Shown in pieces: positions 16,236 to 23,917 of a stretch of DNA of 64,000 nucleotides. Position numbers and translations under genes: made by a program. Source of the stretch: an uncultured Verrucomicrobia subdivision 3 bacterium. Its GTDB lineage: Bacteria > Verrucomicrobiota > Verrucomicrobiia > Limisphaerales > UBA11358. The DNA lies in the NCBI GenBank assembly GCA_903944085.1, contig CAJAQO010000187.1, positions 1 through 64,000 of the forward strand. The letters run 5' to 3'. The notes beneath the pieces were generated by a model. That model saw only the letters and a list, made by a program, of their open reading frames with translations, was not told the origin of the DNA and did not search any database. Within the stretch, counting starts at the first letter, position 1. The number at the start of each line of letters is the position of its first letter.

Positions 16236-18362
16236 TCAGGCTTCGAGACAGGGAATCACCGCCGCATTTTGCACCTGCACGCGCGGCGGAATTTCCGCGT
16301 AGGACAACACCTGCAAATCATTGAATGTGTTTTCAAAAAACCGGCGGAAGGCCAGGCGCAACGCCGGCGCGCACAACACTACCGGCTGCTGGCCCGCCGC
16401 CAGCATCTGCTGGATGAACCGCGAGAGCGAATCAACCACATGCCGCGCGAGCCGCGGCTCGATGATGAGCGCCACTTCGCTGGCCGATTGCCGCACGCCT
16501 TGCGCGAGCTGCGCTTCGAGCTTCGGATCAATCGTGATGGCGCGCACGCTGCCGTTCTCCGTTTGAAACGGTTTCGACAACTGCGAGCCCAGCGCGCGGC
16601 GCGCATGCTCGGAAAGCTCGTCCGGATTTTTCGTGAACGCCGCGTAGTCGCCCACTTTTTCCAAAATGCCCGCGAGGTTGCGGATGGAAATTCCCTCGGC
16701 CAAAAGATTTTGCAAAATGCGCTGCACCTGGCCGATGGTCAACTGGCCGGGAATTAATTCGTTCACCACCGCCGGATGCGTCGTTTTCAAATTATCCAGC
16801 AGCGCCTGCACGTCCTGCCGCGTCAAAATTTCATGGCAATGCCGCCGCACGGTTTCGGACAAATGCGTGATCAGCACCGACGGCGCATCCACGACGGTGA
16901 ACCCGCTGACCTCGGCATTTTTGCGTTCCACTTCCGTGACCCACGTCGCCGGCAGTTGAAAAACCGGCTCCACGGTCGGCACGCCTTTGAGCACCACCTT
17001 GCTGTTCGTGGCGTTCATCGCGAGCCAATGCTGCGGCATGAGCTGGCTGCTGGCGATGGGATTACCCTTTAAAACAAAGCGATATTCGTTGTTGCCGAGC
17101 TGCAAATTATCGCGCAGCCGGATCGGCGGGATCAGCACGCCCATGTCCGACGCGAACGTGCGGCGCACGCCGGTGACGCGATCCAGCAAATCGCCGCCTT
17201 TTCCTTTGTCCGCCATCGGAATCAGGCCGTAGCCCAATTCGATTTGCAAGGTGTCGAGCGTAAGCAGCGTTTCAATTTTTTCCGCCGCCTTCGCCTCGGC
17301 GGCGGTGGCCGCGCCGGCCATCGGATTTTTGGTATCGGCCGATTTTCCATTCATGCCGCCGGAAGTATTGGACACATTGGCGGCCGCAAGTTCGGGCATG
17401 CCGTTTTTGTGAATGGAATAAGACAGCAAGCCGATGAGCGACGCCATGATGAGAAACGGCATCGTCGGCAGGCCCGGCACAATCGCCAGAAAGCCGAGCA
17501 TCACGGCGAGAATCGTCAAGGCTTTCGGATAAAATAACAGCTGGCGGCTCAATTCGCGGCCGAGATCGGCCTTGGACGTGGCGCGCGTCACCAAAATACC
17601 GGCGGCGACCGAAGTGATCAGCGCCGGCACTTGCGAAACCAAACCGTCGCCGATGGACAGCATCGTGAAACGCGAGAGCGCTTCGTTCATCGTCATGCCT
17701 TTTTGCATGATGCCGATGGCGAAGCCGCCGATGATGTTGATGAGCGTGATTAAAATCGCGGCAATCGCATCGCCGCGCACGAATTTGCTCGCACCGTCCA
17801 TCGCGCCGTAAAAATCCGCTTCTTCCTCGACGCCGCGCCGGCGGTTGCGCGCCTCGGTTTCATTGATCAAACCGGCGTTCAGCTCCGCGTCAATCGCCAT
17901 TTGTTTGCCGGGCATGGCGTCCAACGTGAACCGCGCCGCGACTTCCGCGATGCGCCCGGCGCCTTTCGTGATGACGATGAAATTGATTAAAACGAGAATG
18001 CAAAAAACGACCATGCCGACGACGTAATTGCCGCGCACGACGAAATTGCCGAACGATTCGATGATGTGCCCGGCGTAGCCATCAAGCAAAATAAGTCGCG
18101 TGGAAGCGACATTGAGCGCCAGCCGGTAAAGCGTGATGAACAGCAGCAAGGTTGGAAAGCCGGTAAATTCTGCCGGCGTGCGCAGGTAAAGAATGACCAG
18201 CAGCGTCAGCAGCGAAAGCCCGATGCTCACCGTCAACAGCAAGTCGAGCAAGAACGGCGGAATGGGCAGAATCAGCAGCAAGATCGTGCCGAAAAGCCCG
18301 AAAATCAGCCACAAATCGCCGTGGCGAAGCAGCTTTCGCATTCTGTCACTCAACGCGCCCAT
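16236..18362 (-). CDS. flhA: flagellar export gate protein FlhA
   Basis: Central gate of the flagellar type III export machine, in the inner membrane. The ATG at 18362 is preceded by GAAAGAA, a fair ribosome site; a longer frame to 18431 exists but adds nothing family-like. It has about eight N-terminal transmembrane helices and the FHIPEP signature region, with MPGKQMAIDAELNAGLINET and RNRRRGVEEEADFYGAMDGA around residues 145-190. A large cytoplasmic docking domain follows to residue 708. It is the first flagellar gene of the transcript. Confidence 0.96.
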   Translation of the reverse strand: MGALSDRMRKLLRHGDLWLIFGLFGTILLLILPIPPFLLDLLLTVSIGLSLLTLLVILYLRTPAEFTGFPTLLLFITLYRLALNVASTRLILLDGYAGHIIESFGNFVVRGNYVVGMVVFCILVLINFIVITKGAGRIAEVAARFTLDAMPGKQMAIDAELNAGLINETEARNRRRGVEEEADFYGAMDGASKFVRGDAIAAILITLINIIGGFAIGIMQKGMTMNEALSRFTMLSIGDGLVSQVPALITSVAAGILVTRATSKADLGRELSRQLLFYPKALTILAVMLGFLAIVPGLPTMPFLIMASLIGLLSYSIHKNGMPELAAANVSNTSGGMNGKSADTKNPMAGAATAAEAKAAEKIETLLTLDTLQIELGYGLIPMADKGKGGDLLDRVTGVRRTFASDMGVLIPPIRLRDNLQLGNNEYRFVLKGNPIASSQLMPQHWLAMNATNSKVVLKGVPTVEPVFQLPATWVTEVERKNAEVSGFTVVDAPSVLITHLSETVRRHCHEILTRQDVQALLDNLKTTHPAVVNELIPGQLTIGQVQRILQNLLAEGISIRNLAGILEKVGDYAAFTKNPDELSEHARRALGSQLSKPFQTENGSVRAITIDPKLEAQLAQGVRQSASEVALIIEPRLARHVVDSLSRFIQQMLAAGQQPVVLCAPALRLAFRRFFENTFNDLQVLSYAEIPPRVQVQNAAVIPCLEA

Positions 18363-18460
18363 GAGAATTCTTTCATCAAAATTAGTTGCCGCAAACGCTG
18401 CGGTTGGGCGGAAATTATTTGCCGCCAACAACGGATAAGCAGGAAGTTCGCCAAACCGAA

Positions 18461-18540
18461 ATCATCGTCATTCCCGTTCGCATCCTCGTCTGCGTTTGGC
18501 CATTAAAACAAGTGAGGATGAGAATGAGGGATGACGATGA
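18461..18540. repeat. imperfect inverted repeat between flhA and a TPR gene
   Basis: The left arm 18461-18489 (ATCATCGTCATTCCCG start) and the right arm 18511-18540 (ends GGGATGACGATGA) are imperfect reverse complements of about 28 bases around a 20-base loop. It lies between two divergent genes, where it could fold in DNA or in a leader RNA. Confidence 0.5.
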
Positions 18541-18608
18541 GCAGGATTCCCGGCGTCCACGAAGCGAGTTTGATTTGTCTTACGTGCGCGAACTTGGAAG
18601 AATTTGGC

Positions 18609-19151
18609 ATGGCAACCAGTTCCACCAACAAGGTCCGGCAGGCGCGCGCGCTGTGCGAGCAGGGCCAGTGGCCGGACGTGCTGGCGTTGGCACAAAAGTG
18701 GCACGCGGAAAATCCGGCGGACGCCAAGGCGTTGTTTTATCAAGGCGTCGCGCTCGCCGCCACGGGACATTTTGCGAACGCGGAAACGGCTTATCGCCGC
18801 GCGCTGAAATTGGATCCGGCGGATTTCAAGTGCTGGAACAACCTGGCGGCATTGTTGTTCGACTCGTTGAACCGGCCGGCGGATGCGGTGCAATGTCTGG
18901 CCCAGGCGCTGAAGCTCGATCCCGGCAACAAACTGGGCTGGGCCAATCTCGCCAGCATGCACGGCCAGCTGGGCCGGCATGTGCAGGCGCGCGTCTGCGC
19001 CGAGCGCGCGCTCGAACTCGATCCGGAAATGGTCGAAGCCCAGTTGCATCGCGCCCGCGCGGCGCAAATGCTCGGCCAGACCGAGATTGTCCGCGCCGCG
19101 AGCGAGGCGCTGGCGCAGTTGCCGCCGGAAAAATTTCGCCGCACGCGGTGA
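18609..19151 (+). CDS. TPR-repeat protein
   Basis: 180 residues made of tetratricopeptide repeats: AKALFYQGVALAATGHFANA, then FKCWNNLAALLFDSLNRPAD, then KLGWANLASMHGQLGRHVQA, each followed by the A-x-x-x-L-x-L-D-P ending (RALKLDP, QALKLDP, RALELDP). There is no signal peptide, so it is a cytoplasmic scaffold of unknown partner. The ATG at 18609 has GGAAG 10 bases before it and is preferred to the upstream 18531 start. It is divergent from flhA and 10 bases before mazG, so probably co-transcribed with it. Confidence 0.85.
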   Translation: MATSSTNKVRQARALCEQGQWPDVLALAQKWHAENPADAKALFYQGVALAATGHFANAETAYRRALKLDPADFKCWNNLAALLFDSLNRPADAVQCLAQALKLDPGNKLGWANLASMHGQLGRHVQARVCAERALELDPEMVEAQLHRARAAQMLGQTEIVRAASEALAQLPPEKFRRTR

Positions 19152-19161
19152 TCAAAATCAA

Positions 19162-19842
19162 ATGAAAAAAAAATCTGCGCTGGATGATTTGCTCCAAGTC
19201 ATGGCGAAGCTGCGGTCGCCAAATGGCTGTCCGTGGGACCGCGAGCAGTCGCACCTGACGCTGCGCCGCCATGCGATCGAGGAGGTTTATGAATTGATTG
19301 ACGCCATCGAGGCGCGCGACGACATCGAGATGGCGGAAGAATTGGGCGATTTGCTGTTGCAGGTGGTTTTTCACTGCCAGCTTGCGCGCGAGCGTGGCGC
19401 ATTTGATTTTGAAAAGGTCACGCGCCATCTGGTGGACAAATTAATCCGCCGCCATCCGCATGTTTTCGGCACGACGAAAGTCAAAAACGTGGACGAAGTC
19501 TGGGCGAACTGGGAAAAAATCAAGCGCGCGGAAAAACACGGCACGCATCTCGAACGCAAATCGGCGTTCGACGGCATTCCAAAATATTTGCCAGCCTTGC
19601 TCCGCGCGGAAAAACTTTTGAAGAAAGCACACAAGGTTTTTGCAGACGGCCACCTTGCGGACAGCAAAAATTCAAAACGAACGCTGACCAAGACTTCGCT
19701 GGCCAAAGAACTGTTTGATCTCGCATCGCTTGCCCAAACGCGCGGCTGGTGCGCGGAAGAAATGCTGGCCGGCGAAGTCAAAAAACAGGAGCGCCAGTTG
19801 CGCCGGCGGGAACAAACGAGTTTGCCAAAAAACAGGCCTTGA
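19162..19842 (+). CDS. mazG: MazG nucleoside triphosphate pyrophosphohydrolase
   Basis: House-cleaning enzyme that hydrolyses non-canonical NTPs to NMP and pyrophosphate. CPWDREQSHLTLRRHAIEE (about residues 22-40) and YELIDAIEARDDIEMAEELG, followed by DLLLQVVFH, contain the metal-binding E-x-x-E and E-x-x-D pairs of the MazG fold. KVKNVDEVWANWEKIKRAEK marks the typical full-length family. The 226 residues are a bit short because the second MazG domain is reduced (RAEKLLKKAHKVFAD, LAKELFDLASLAQTRGW). Confidence 0.93.
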   Translation: MKKKSALDDLLQVMAKLRSPNGCPWDREQSHLTLRRHAIEEVYELIDAIEARDDIEMAEELGDLLLQVVFHCQLARERGAFDFEKVTRHLVDKLIRRHPHVFGTTKVKNVDEVWANWEKIKRAEKHGTHLERKSAFDGIPKYLPALLRAEKLLKKAHKVFADGHLADSKNSKRTLTKTSLAKELFDLASLAQTRGWCAEEMLAGEVKKQERQLRRREQTSLPKNRP

Positions 19843-19893
19843 CAGTTTTCCGAAATCTGGTTTAATTCCCGACCCTTTGCGGGGAAAAAATTT

Positions 19894-20205
19894 ATGTATG
19901 CCGTTTTAGAAACAGGTAGCAAACAGTATCGCGTCGTCGCCGGCGACAAACTTGAAATTGAACGCCTTGAAGTCGAGGCGGGCAAGCCGGTCACGTTTGA
20001 CCGCGTGCTGCTCGTCAACAACGACGGCAAGCTTTCCGTTGGCGCGCCCACCGTCAGCGGGGCGACGGTCACGGCGGATGTCGTCGAGCACAAGCGCGGC
20101 GAACACAAGCTGACGTTCAAGATGAAACGCCGCAAGGGCTATCACAAGACCATCGGTCATCGTCAGGAGCTGACGGTCGTCAAAATCACCGCAATTAACG
20201 CTTAA
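19894..20205 (+). CDS. rplU: 50S ribosomal protein L21
   Basis: Large-subunit ribosomal protein. [20 protein letters not shown] opens the protein and [20 protein letters not shown] is the C-terminal L21 signature. The 103 residues are normal. It is followed after 5 bases by rpmA, the near-universal pair. Confidence 0.98.
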   Translation: MYAVLETGSKQYRVVAGDKLEIERLEVEAGKPVTFDRVLLVNNDGKLSVGAPTVSGATVTADVVEHKRGEHKLTFKMKRRKGYHKTIGHRQELTVVKITAINA

Positions 20206-20210
20206 CATTT

Positions 20211-20471
20211 ATGGCACATAAAAAAGGTCAAGGCAGCTCTAATAACGGACGCGACAGCGTCAGCAAGCGCCTCGGCGTAAAAGAATTTGGCGGCCAGACC
20301 GTCACCGCCGGCAGCATCCTCGTCCGCCAGCGCGGCAGCAAGTTTGTTGCAGGCAAGAACGTCGGCACCGGCCGCGACTGGACGCTTTACGCGCTCACCG
20401 ACGGCAAAGTGCTGTTCGACAAGGAAAGCCGCCGCATCAATATCGTCGCGGAAGCCACGGCGAAGAATTGA
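20211..20471 (+). CDS. rpmA: 50S ribosomal protein L27
   Basis: Large-subunit ribosomal protein whose N-terminal tail reaches the peptidyl-transferase centre. [20 protein letters not shown] and [18 protein letters not shown] are the family signatures. The protein starts MAHKKG with no cleavable N-terminal extension of the Firmicutes kind. The 86 residues are usual. A strong terminator follows 20 bases after the stop. Confidence 0.98.
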   Translation: MAHKKGQGSSNNGRDSVSKRLGVKEFGGQTVTAGSILVRQRGSKFVAGKNVGTGRDWTLYALTDGKVLFDKESRRINIVAEATAKN

Positions 20472-20490
20472 TCGGCGCGGAACAATTTCA

Positions 20491-20518
20491 AGGCGAGGCC
20501 AAACGCCTCGCCTTTTTT
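20491..20518 (+). terminator. Rho-independent terminator after rpmA
   Basis: Perfect 9-bp stem AGGCGAGGC/GCCTCGCCT with a 5-base loop, followed by a run of T. It ends the rplU-rpmA message, so obgE probably needs its own promoter or readthrough. Confidence 0.9.
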
Positions 20519-20524
20519 GTTGCT

Positions 20525-20606
20525 TCAGTTCTTAATCGGAATCCTGATCTTGCTCGTAATCGGGGAGGATTGAGATTACGATTGGGATTAAGATTAGGAA
20601 TGAGAC
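20525..20606. repeat. AATC/GATT inverted-repeat stretch before obgE
   Basis: CTTAATCGGAATC near 20532 is almost complementary to GATTGGGATTAAG near 20581, and CGTAATC near 20552 pairs with GATTACG near 20574. The stretch fills the whole rpmA-obgE gap and abuts the obgE start. Confidence 0.55.
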
Positions 20607-20607
20607 C

Positions 20608-21798
20608 ATGTTCATTGACGAAATAAAAATTTACGCCCGCGCCGGTCACGGCGGCAAGGGCAGTGTAGCCTTTCACCGTGAAGCCTTCGTGCCCAAGGGC
20701 GGGCCGAGCGGCGGCAACGGTGGCCGCGGTGCCAGCGTGATTTTGGAGGCCGACCACGACCTGAACAATCTCATTCAGCAGTATTATGTCCCGCGCCTGC
20801 TGGCGCAGGACGGCCAACACGGCATGGGCAAAGGCATGGACGGGCTGGCCGGCAAAGATTTAATCATCAAGGTGCCTTGCGGCACGCTCGTCTGGCGGCT
20901 CAAGGACACCACGCCGCCCATCGAAATCAAAATGAAGAAGGATGATGACGACGAGGATGAGGACGAAAAACCAATGATTGGCAGCGGCATGGGCAGACGG
21001 CCGTTGCTGCGCACATCGCGCGGCCAGACGGCGATGGAAGTTGATTTGAGCGACGAAGGAGCCACGCCGGGCGTCGAAGGCGATGAAACACCGGAAACCC
21101 GCGAACTCGTGGCCGACCTCACCACGCACGGCCAGCAGTTTGTTTTGTGCAAAGGCGGTCGCGGCGGATTGGGCAACCGGAATTTTGCCACCGCGCGCCA
21201 TCAGACGCCGCGATTCGCGCAGCCGGGCGAGCCGGGCACCGAGGGCGAATATCTTTTGGAGCTGCGCATCATGGCTGAAATCGGTTTGGTTGGTTATCCA
21301 AATGCCGGCAAGTCCACTTTGCTCGCGGCGATTTCCAAGGCGCGACCGAAAATTGCCGCGTATCCGTTCACGACGCTCACGCCGCAGATCGGCATTTTGG
21401 AATATGCCGATTGGAAGCGGCTTACCGTCTGCGACGTGCCGGGACTCATCGAAGGCGCGCACAACAACGTCGGCTTGGGCCACGCGTTTCTTCGCCACAT
21501 CAAACGCTGCAAAATTCTCGTGCTGCTGCTCGACATGGCGGGCACTGACGGGCGCGAGCCGTGGGACGATTACAAGCAACTGCTCAAGGAGCTTGAGCTT
21601 TACGATCCGGAACTGCTGGAACGTCCGCGCATCGTCGTCGCCAACAAAATTGACGAAGCCATTGCCGAGGAAAAGCTGAAGCTGTTCAAAAAGAAGATCA
21701 AAAAAGTTTCGCCGCTGGCCATCTCCGCCGCTTTTGGTGAAGGAATGGATAAGTTCAAGCAGACCATCCGCGAGGCGGTCGAGGAAGCGGAGAAATAA
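20608..21798 (+). CDS. obgE: GTPase ObgE/CgtA with acidic insertion
   Basis: Essential ribosome-associated GTPase. The glycine-rich Obg domain (residues 1-185; RAGHGGKGSVAFHREAFVPK, GGPSGGNGGRGASVILEAD) is followed by the G domain with G1 GYPNAGKSTLLAAI, switch PFTTLTPQIGILEY, G3 CDVPGLIEGAH, G4 NKID and G5 SAAFGEG. The order and the pairing with rplU-rpmA are classical. Unusual is an insertion of about 60 residues inside the Obg domain (about residues 105-165), with a DDDDEDEDE acidic run, between GTLVW and LVADLTTHGQQF. There is no Obg C-terminal domain after residue 396. Confidence 0.96.
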   Translation: MFIDEIKIYARAGHGGKGSVAFHREAFVPKGGPSGGNGGRGASVILEADHDLNNLIQQYYVPRLLAQDGQHGMGKGMDGLAGKDLIIKVPCGTLVWRLKDTTPPIEIKMKKDDDDEDEDEKPMIGSGMGRRPLLRTSRGQTAMEVDLSDEGATPGVEGDETPETRELVADLTTHGQQFVLCKGGRGGLGNRNFATARHQTPRFAQPGEPGTEGEYLLELRIMAEIGLVGYPNAGKSTLLAAISKARPKIAAYPFTTLTPQIGILEYADWKRLTVCDVPGLIEGAHNNVGLGHAFLRHIKRCKILVLLLDMAGTDGREPWDDYKQLLKELELYDPELLERPRIVVANKIDEAIAEEKLKLFKKKIKKVSPLAISAAFGEGMDKFKQTIREAVEEAEK

Positions 21799-21807
21799 TT
21801 TTGGACT

Positions 21808-21850
21808 GCGGTGACATGTCACCGCTTTCAAAGCGCCGACTTGTCGGCGC
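21808..21850. repeat. paired-hairpin repeat, locus A
   Basis: Two perfect palindromes, GCGGTGACATGTCACCGC (21808-21825) and GCGCCGACTTGTCGGCGC (21833-21850), are separated by TTTCAAA. The second one encodes the last residues of rsmD. A second copy of the same design is at 30999-31043. The shared core of all four hairpins is GAC-NN-GTC. Confidence 0.8.
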
Positions 21851-22415
21851 ACTCCAAAAATCGCATCACGGTGTCGCCGTGCTTGAGCATTTTGGCCTCC
21901 GTCCACGGCGCGACCAACTCCAGCGTGTCGCGTTTGGTGTGGCCGAGCACAAATCTTCCGCCGGACGCCAGCAGTTTTGGCAAGTTTTTATCGTCGAGCA
22001 ACTGCTGCGCGAAGGAAGTCGAGCGGCGGTTCACATTTTTCTCGCCGTAAGGCGGGTCGGCGAGGATCAAATCAAATTGTTTTCCGCTTTCGGCCAGTTG
22101 ATTCATCACCGGGAAAACATCCTGCGTGCGCACTTCCAGAATTTCTCCGTAGCCGGCCGCAGCGGCGTTGCTGCGGATGAATTCGGCGTGGCGATGCGAC
22201 TTCTCGACGCACATCACGCTCGCGGCGCCACGACTCAAACATTCCAAGCTCAACGCGCCGCTGCCGGCGAACAGCTCCAGCACGCGCGCGTTCACCACGC
22301 GGGCGCCGAGAGAGTTGAAGACCGCCTGCTTGACGAGATCGGGCGTCGGACGGACGTCCAGTCCTTTGGGAACTTTCAGAATCCGCCGGGCCGCGTGGCC
22401 GCCAGTGATGCGCAT
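21828..22415 (-). CDS. rsmD: 16S rRNA (guanine966-N2)-methyltransferase RsmD
   Basis: SAM-dependent methyltransferase modifying G966 of 16S rRNA. MRITGGHAARRILKVPKGLD is the family start. VLELFAGSGALSLECLSRGA is SAM motif I, LILADPPYGEK carries the catalytic N-P-P-Y-type motif (here DPPY), and KHGDTVMRFLE is the C-terminal strand. At 195 residues it is normal. The stop codon and last residues (ADKSAL) come from the paired-hairpin repeat, so the C-terminus may have been rewritten by repeat insertion. It is convergent with obgE. Confidence 0.93.
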   Translation of the reverse strand: MRITGGHAARRILKVPKGLDVRPTPDLVKQAVFNSLGARVVNARVLELFAGSGALSLECLSRGAASVMCVEKSHRHAEFIRSNAAAAGYGEILEVRTQDVFPVMNQLAESGKQFDLILADPPYGEKNVNRRSTSFAQQLLDDKNLPKLLASGGRFVLGHTKRDTLELVAPWTEAKMLKHGDTVMRFLECADKSAL

Positions 22416-22422
22416 GAGTTGT

Positions 22423-22513
22423 TAAGCCACAGATTTTCACAGATGAAACACAGATGACAGAAGGAAAAATTGTTTCTCAAATCTGTGTTTCATCTGTGTC
22501 CATCTGTGGCTAA
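22423..22513. repeat. long CACAGAT-type inverted repeat
   Basis: The arms at 22423-22457 and 22480-22513 are almost perfect reverse complements, built from repeats of CACAGATGAAACACAGAT, around a loop of about 22 bases. It lies just after the dienelactone hydrolase stop (minus strand) and before the rsmD start, so it could end the former transcript. Confidence 0.75.
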
Positions 22514-22518
22514 AAAGT

Positions 22519-23301
22519 TCAATTAAAGATCCCCGCGAAAAACATTTTCATCGCCGCCCAGGAACGGCGGTCGGCTTTTTCGTTGTAGGCCGCGCCTTTG
22601 GAATTGTCATTGCCAGCCATTGGCTGCGTGAAGCTGTGCACGGCACCGCCGAACTTGATCAGCGTCCAGTCCACCTTGGCCTGGCGCATTTCGTCTTCAA
22701 ACGCGGCGAGATCGGCCGGCTTTTCGAACGGATCGTCCGCGCCATGGCAGATGAGGACTTTGCATTTGATGTTTTTGCCGTCGGCCGGCGTCGGCGAATC
22801 CAGCCCGCCGTGGAAGCTGACAATGCCCGCGATGTTCGCGCCGCTGCGCGCCAGCTCGATGACCGTCGTGCCGCCGAAACAGTAGCCGATGGCGGCGACG
22901 CGTTCCGAATCCACGAGCTCGTTTTTCTTGAGCACGTCGAGCGCGGCGTTCACGCGGGCGCGCAGGAGCGTGCGGTCGGATTTATATTTCGTGGCTTCGG
23001 TGCCGGCGTCCGTGGTGTTTTGCGGGCGGATGCCCTTGCCGTAAATGTCCGCGCAAAACGCGACGTAGCCGAGTCCCGCGAGTTGTTCCGCGCGGTGCTT
23101 CTCGTAATCGGTGAGGCCCAGCCATTGATGCACGACCAGCACGCCGGGCCGCTTGCCGCTGATGGCATCGTCATAAACGAGGTAGCCTTCGAGCGTCGCG
23201 TCGCCTTGTTTGTATTCGACCGGCCCGGTCACCAGTTTTCCGTGAACGGAGACGGTGCCGGCCAGCGCCAGAAGAAGCGGGATAATGTTTTTCATAACCA
23301 T
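22519..23301 (-). CDS. dienelactone hydrolase family protein, exported
   Basis: Alpha/beta hydrolase of the dienelactone hydrolase type. It has a signal peptide (MKNIIPLLLALAGTVSVHG) and VLVVHQWLGLTDYEKHRAEQ as the family start. The nucleophile Cys lies in GYCFGGTTV (about residue 144), the Asp in CHGADDPFEKPADL and the His in GGAVHSFTQP. The family often acts on esters or lactones; the true substrate is unknown. An ATG at 23295 just inside is an equally good start. At 260 residues the length is normal. Confidence 0.9.
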   Translation of the reverse strand: MVMKNIIPLLLALAGTVSVHGKLVTGPVEYKQGDATLEGYLVYDDAISGKRPGVLVVHQWLGLTDYEKHRAEQLAGLGYVAFCADIYGKGIRPQNTTDAGTEATKYKSDRTLLRARVNAALDVLKKNELVDSERVAAIGYCFGGTTVIELARSGANIAGIVSFHGGLDSPTPADGKNIKCKVLICHGADDPFEKPADLAAFEDEMRQAKVDWTLIKFGGAVHSFTQPMAGNDNSKGAAYNEKADRRSWAAMKMFFAGIFN

Positions 23302-23407
23302 TTAATTCATAAACCGCCTGCCGTCGGAATGCCAGCAAAGAATGGCCGGCACGCCAAATGATTTTTTTGTCGGCAGTTTTCCGCCGAAGCCCTTATCATC
23401 GCCGCCC

Positions 23408-23911
23408 ATGCAACCGCTCGAACCGCCGGACACGCACCACCTCAACGCCGCCATCGGCTGGCTCGGACTGGGCTGCCTCGCCGACGCGCGTGACGAGCTG
23501 AAGCTGATTTCCGCCGGCAACCAAAGTCATTCCGACGTGCTCGAGGTCTGGTGGACGCTGTGTGTGCAGGAAAAAGCATGGCCCGCCGCGCTGACCATCG
23601 CCGAGCAGGAACTGAAAGCCGCACCCGGCGACGCCGGCGGCTGGTTGCACCGCGCCTATGCCTTGCGCCGCATGAAAAACGGCGGCTTGCCGCAAGCGTG
23701 GGACGCCTTGCTGCCCGCCGCCCGGCAGTTTCCGCAGGAGCCAGTCATCGCCTACAACCTTTCGTGCTACGCCTGTCAAATGCAGCAGCTCGACCTCGCG
23801 CGCGAATGGTTGCAACGCGCCGTCAAGGCCGGCACGAAAGCTGTCATCAAGCAAATGGCGCTGGCCGACGATGACCTCCAACCGCTCTGGTCCGAGATTC
23901 AGGAGCTGTGA
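23408..23911 (+). CDS. TPR-like protein
   Basis: 167 residues with tetratricopeptide character: HLNAAIGWLGLGCLADARDE, then GGWLHRAYALRRMKNGGLPQ, then VIAYNLSCYACQMQQLDLAR followed by EWLQRAVKAG. There is no signal peptide. The ATG at 23408 (MQPLEPPDTHH) is preferred because the frame upstream is not repeat-like. It is 6 bases before an ABC ATPase on the same strand and possibly in one operon; the function is unknown. Confidence 0.8.
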   Translation: MQPLEPPDTHHLNAAIGWLGLGCLADARDELKLISAGNQSHSDVLEVWWTLCVQEKAWPAALTIAEQELKAAPGDAGGWLHRAYALRRMKNGGLPQAWDALLPAARQFPQEPVIAYNLSCYACQMQQLDLAREWLQRAVKAGTKAVIKQMALADDDLQPLWSEIQEL

Positions 23912-23917
23912 AACGGC

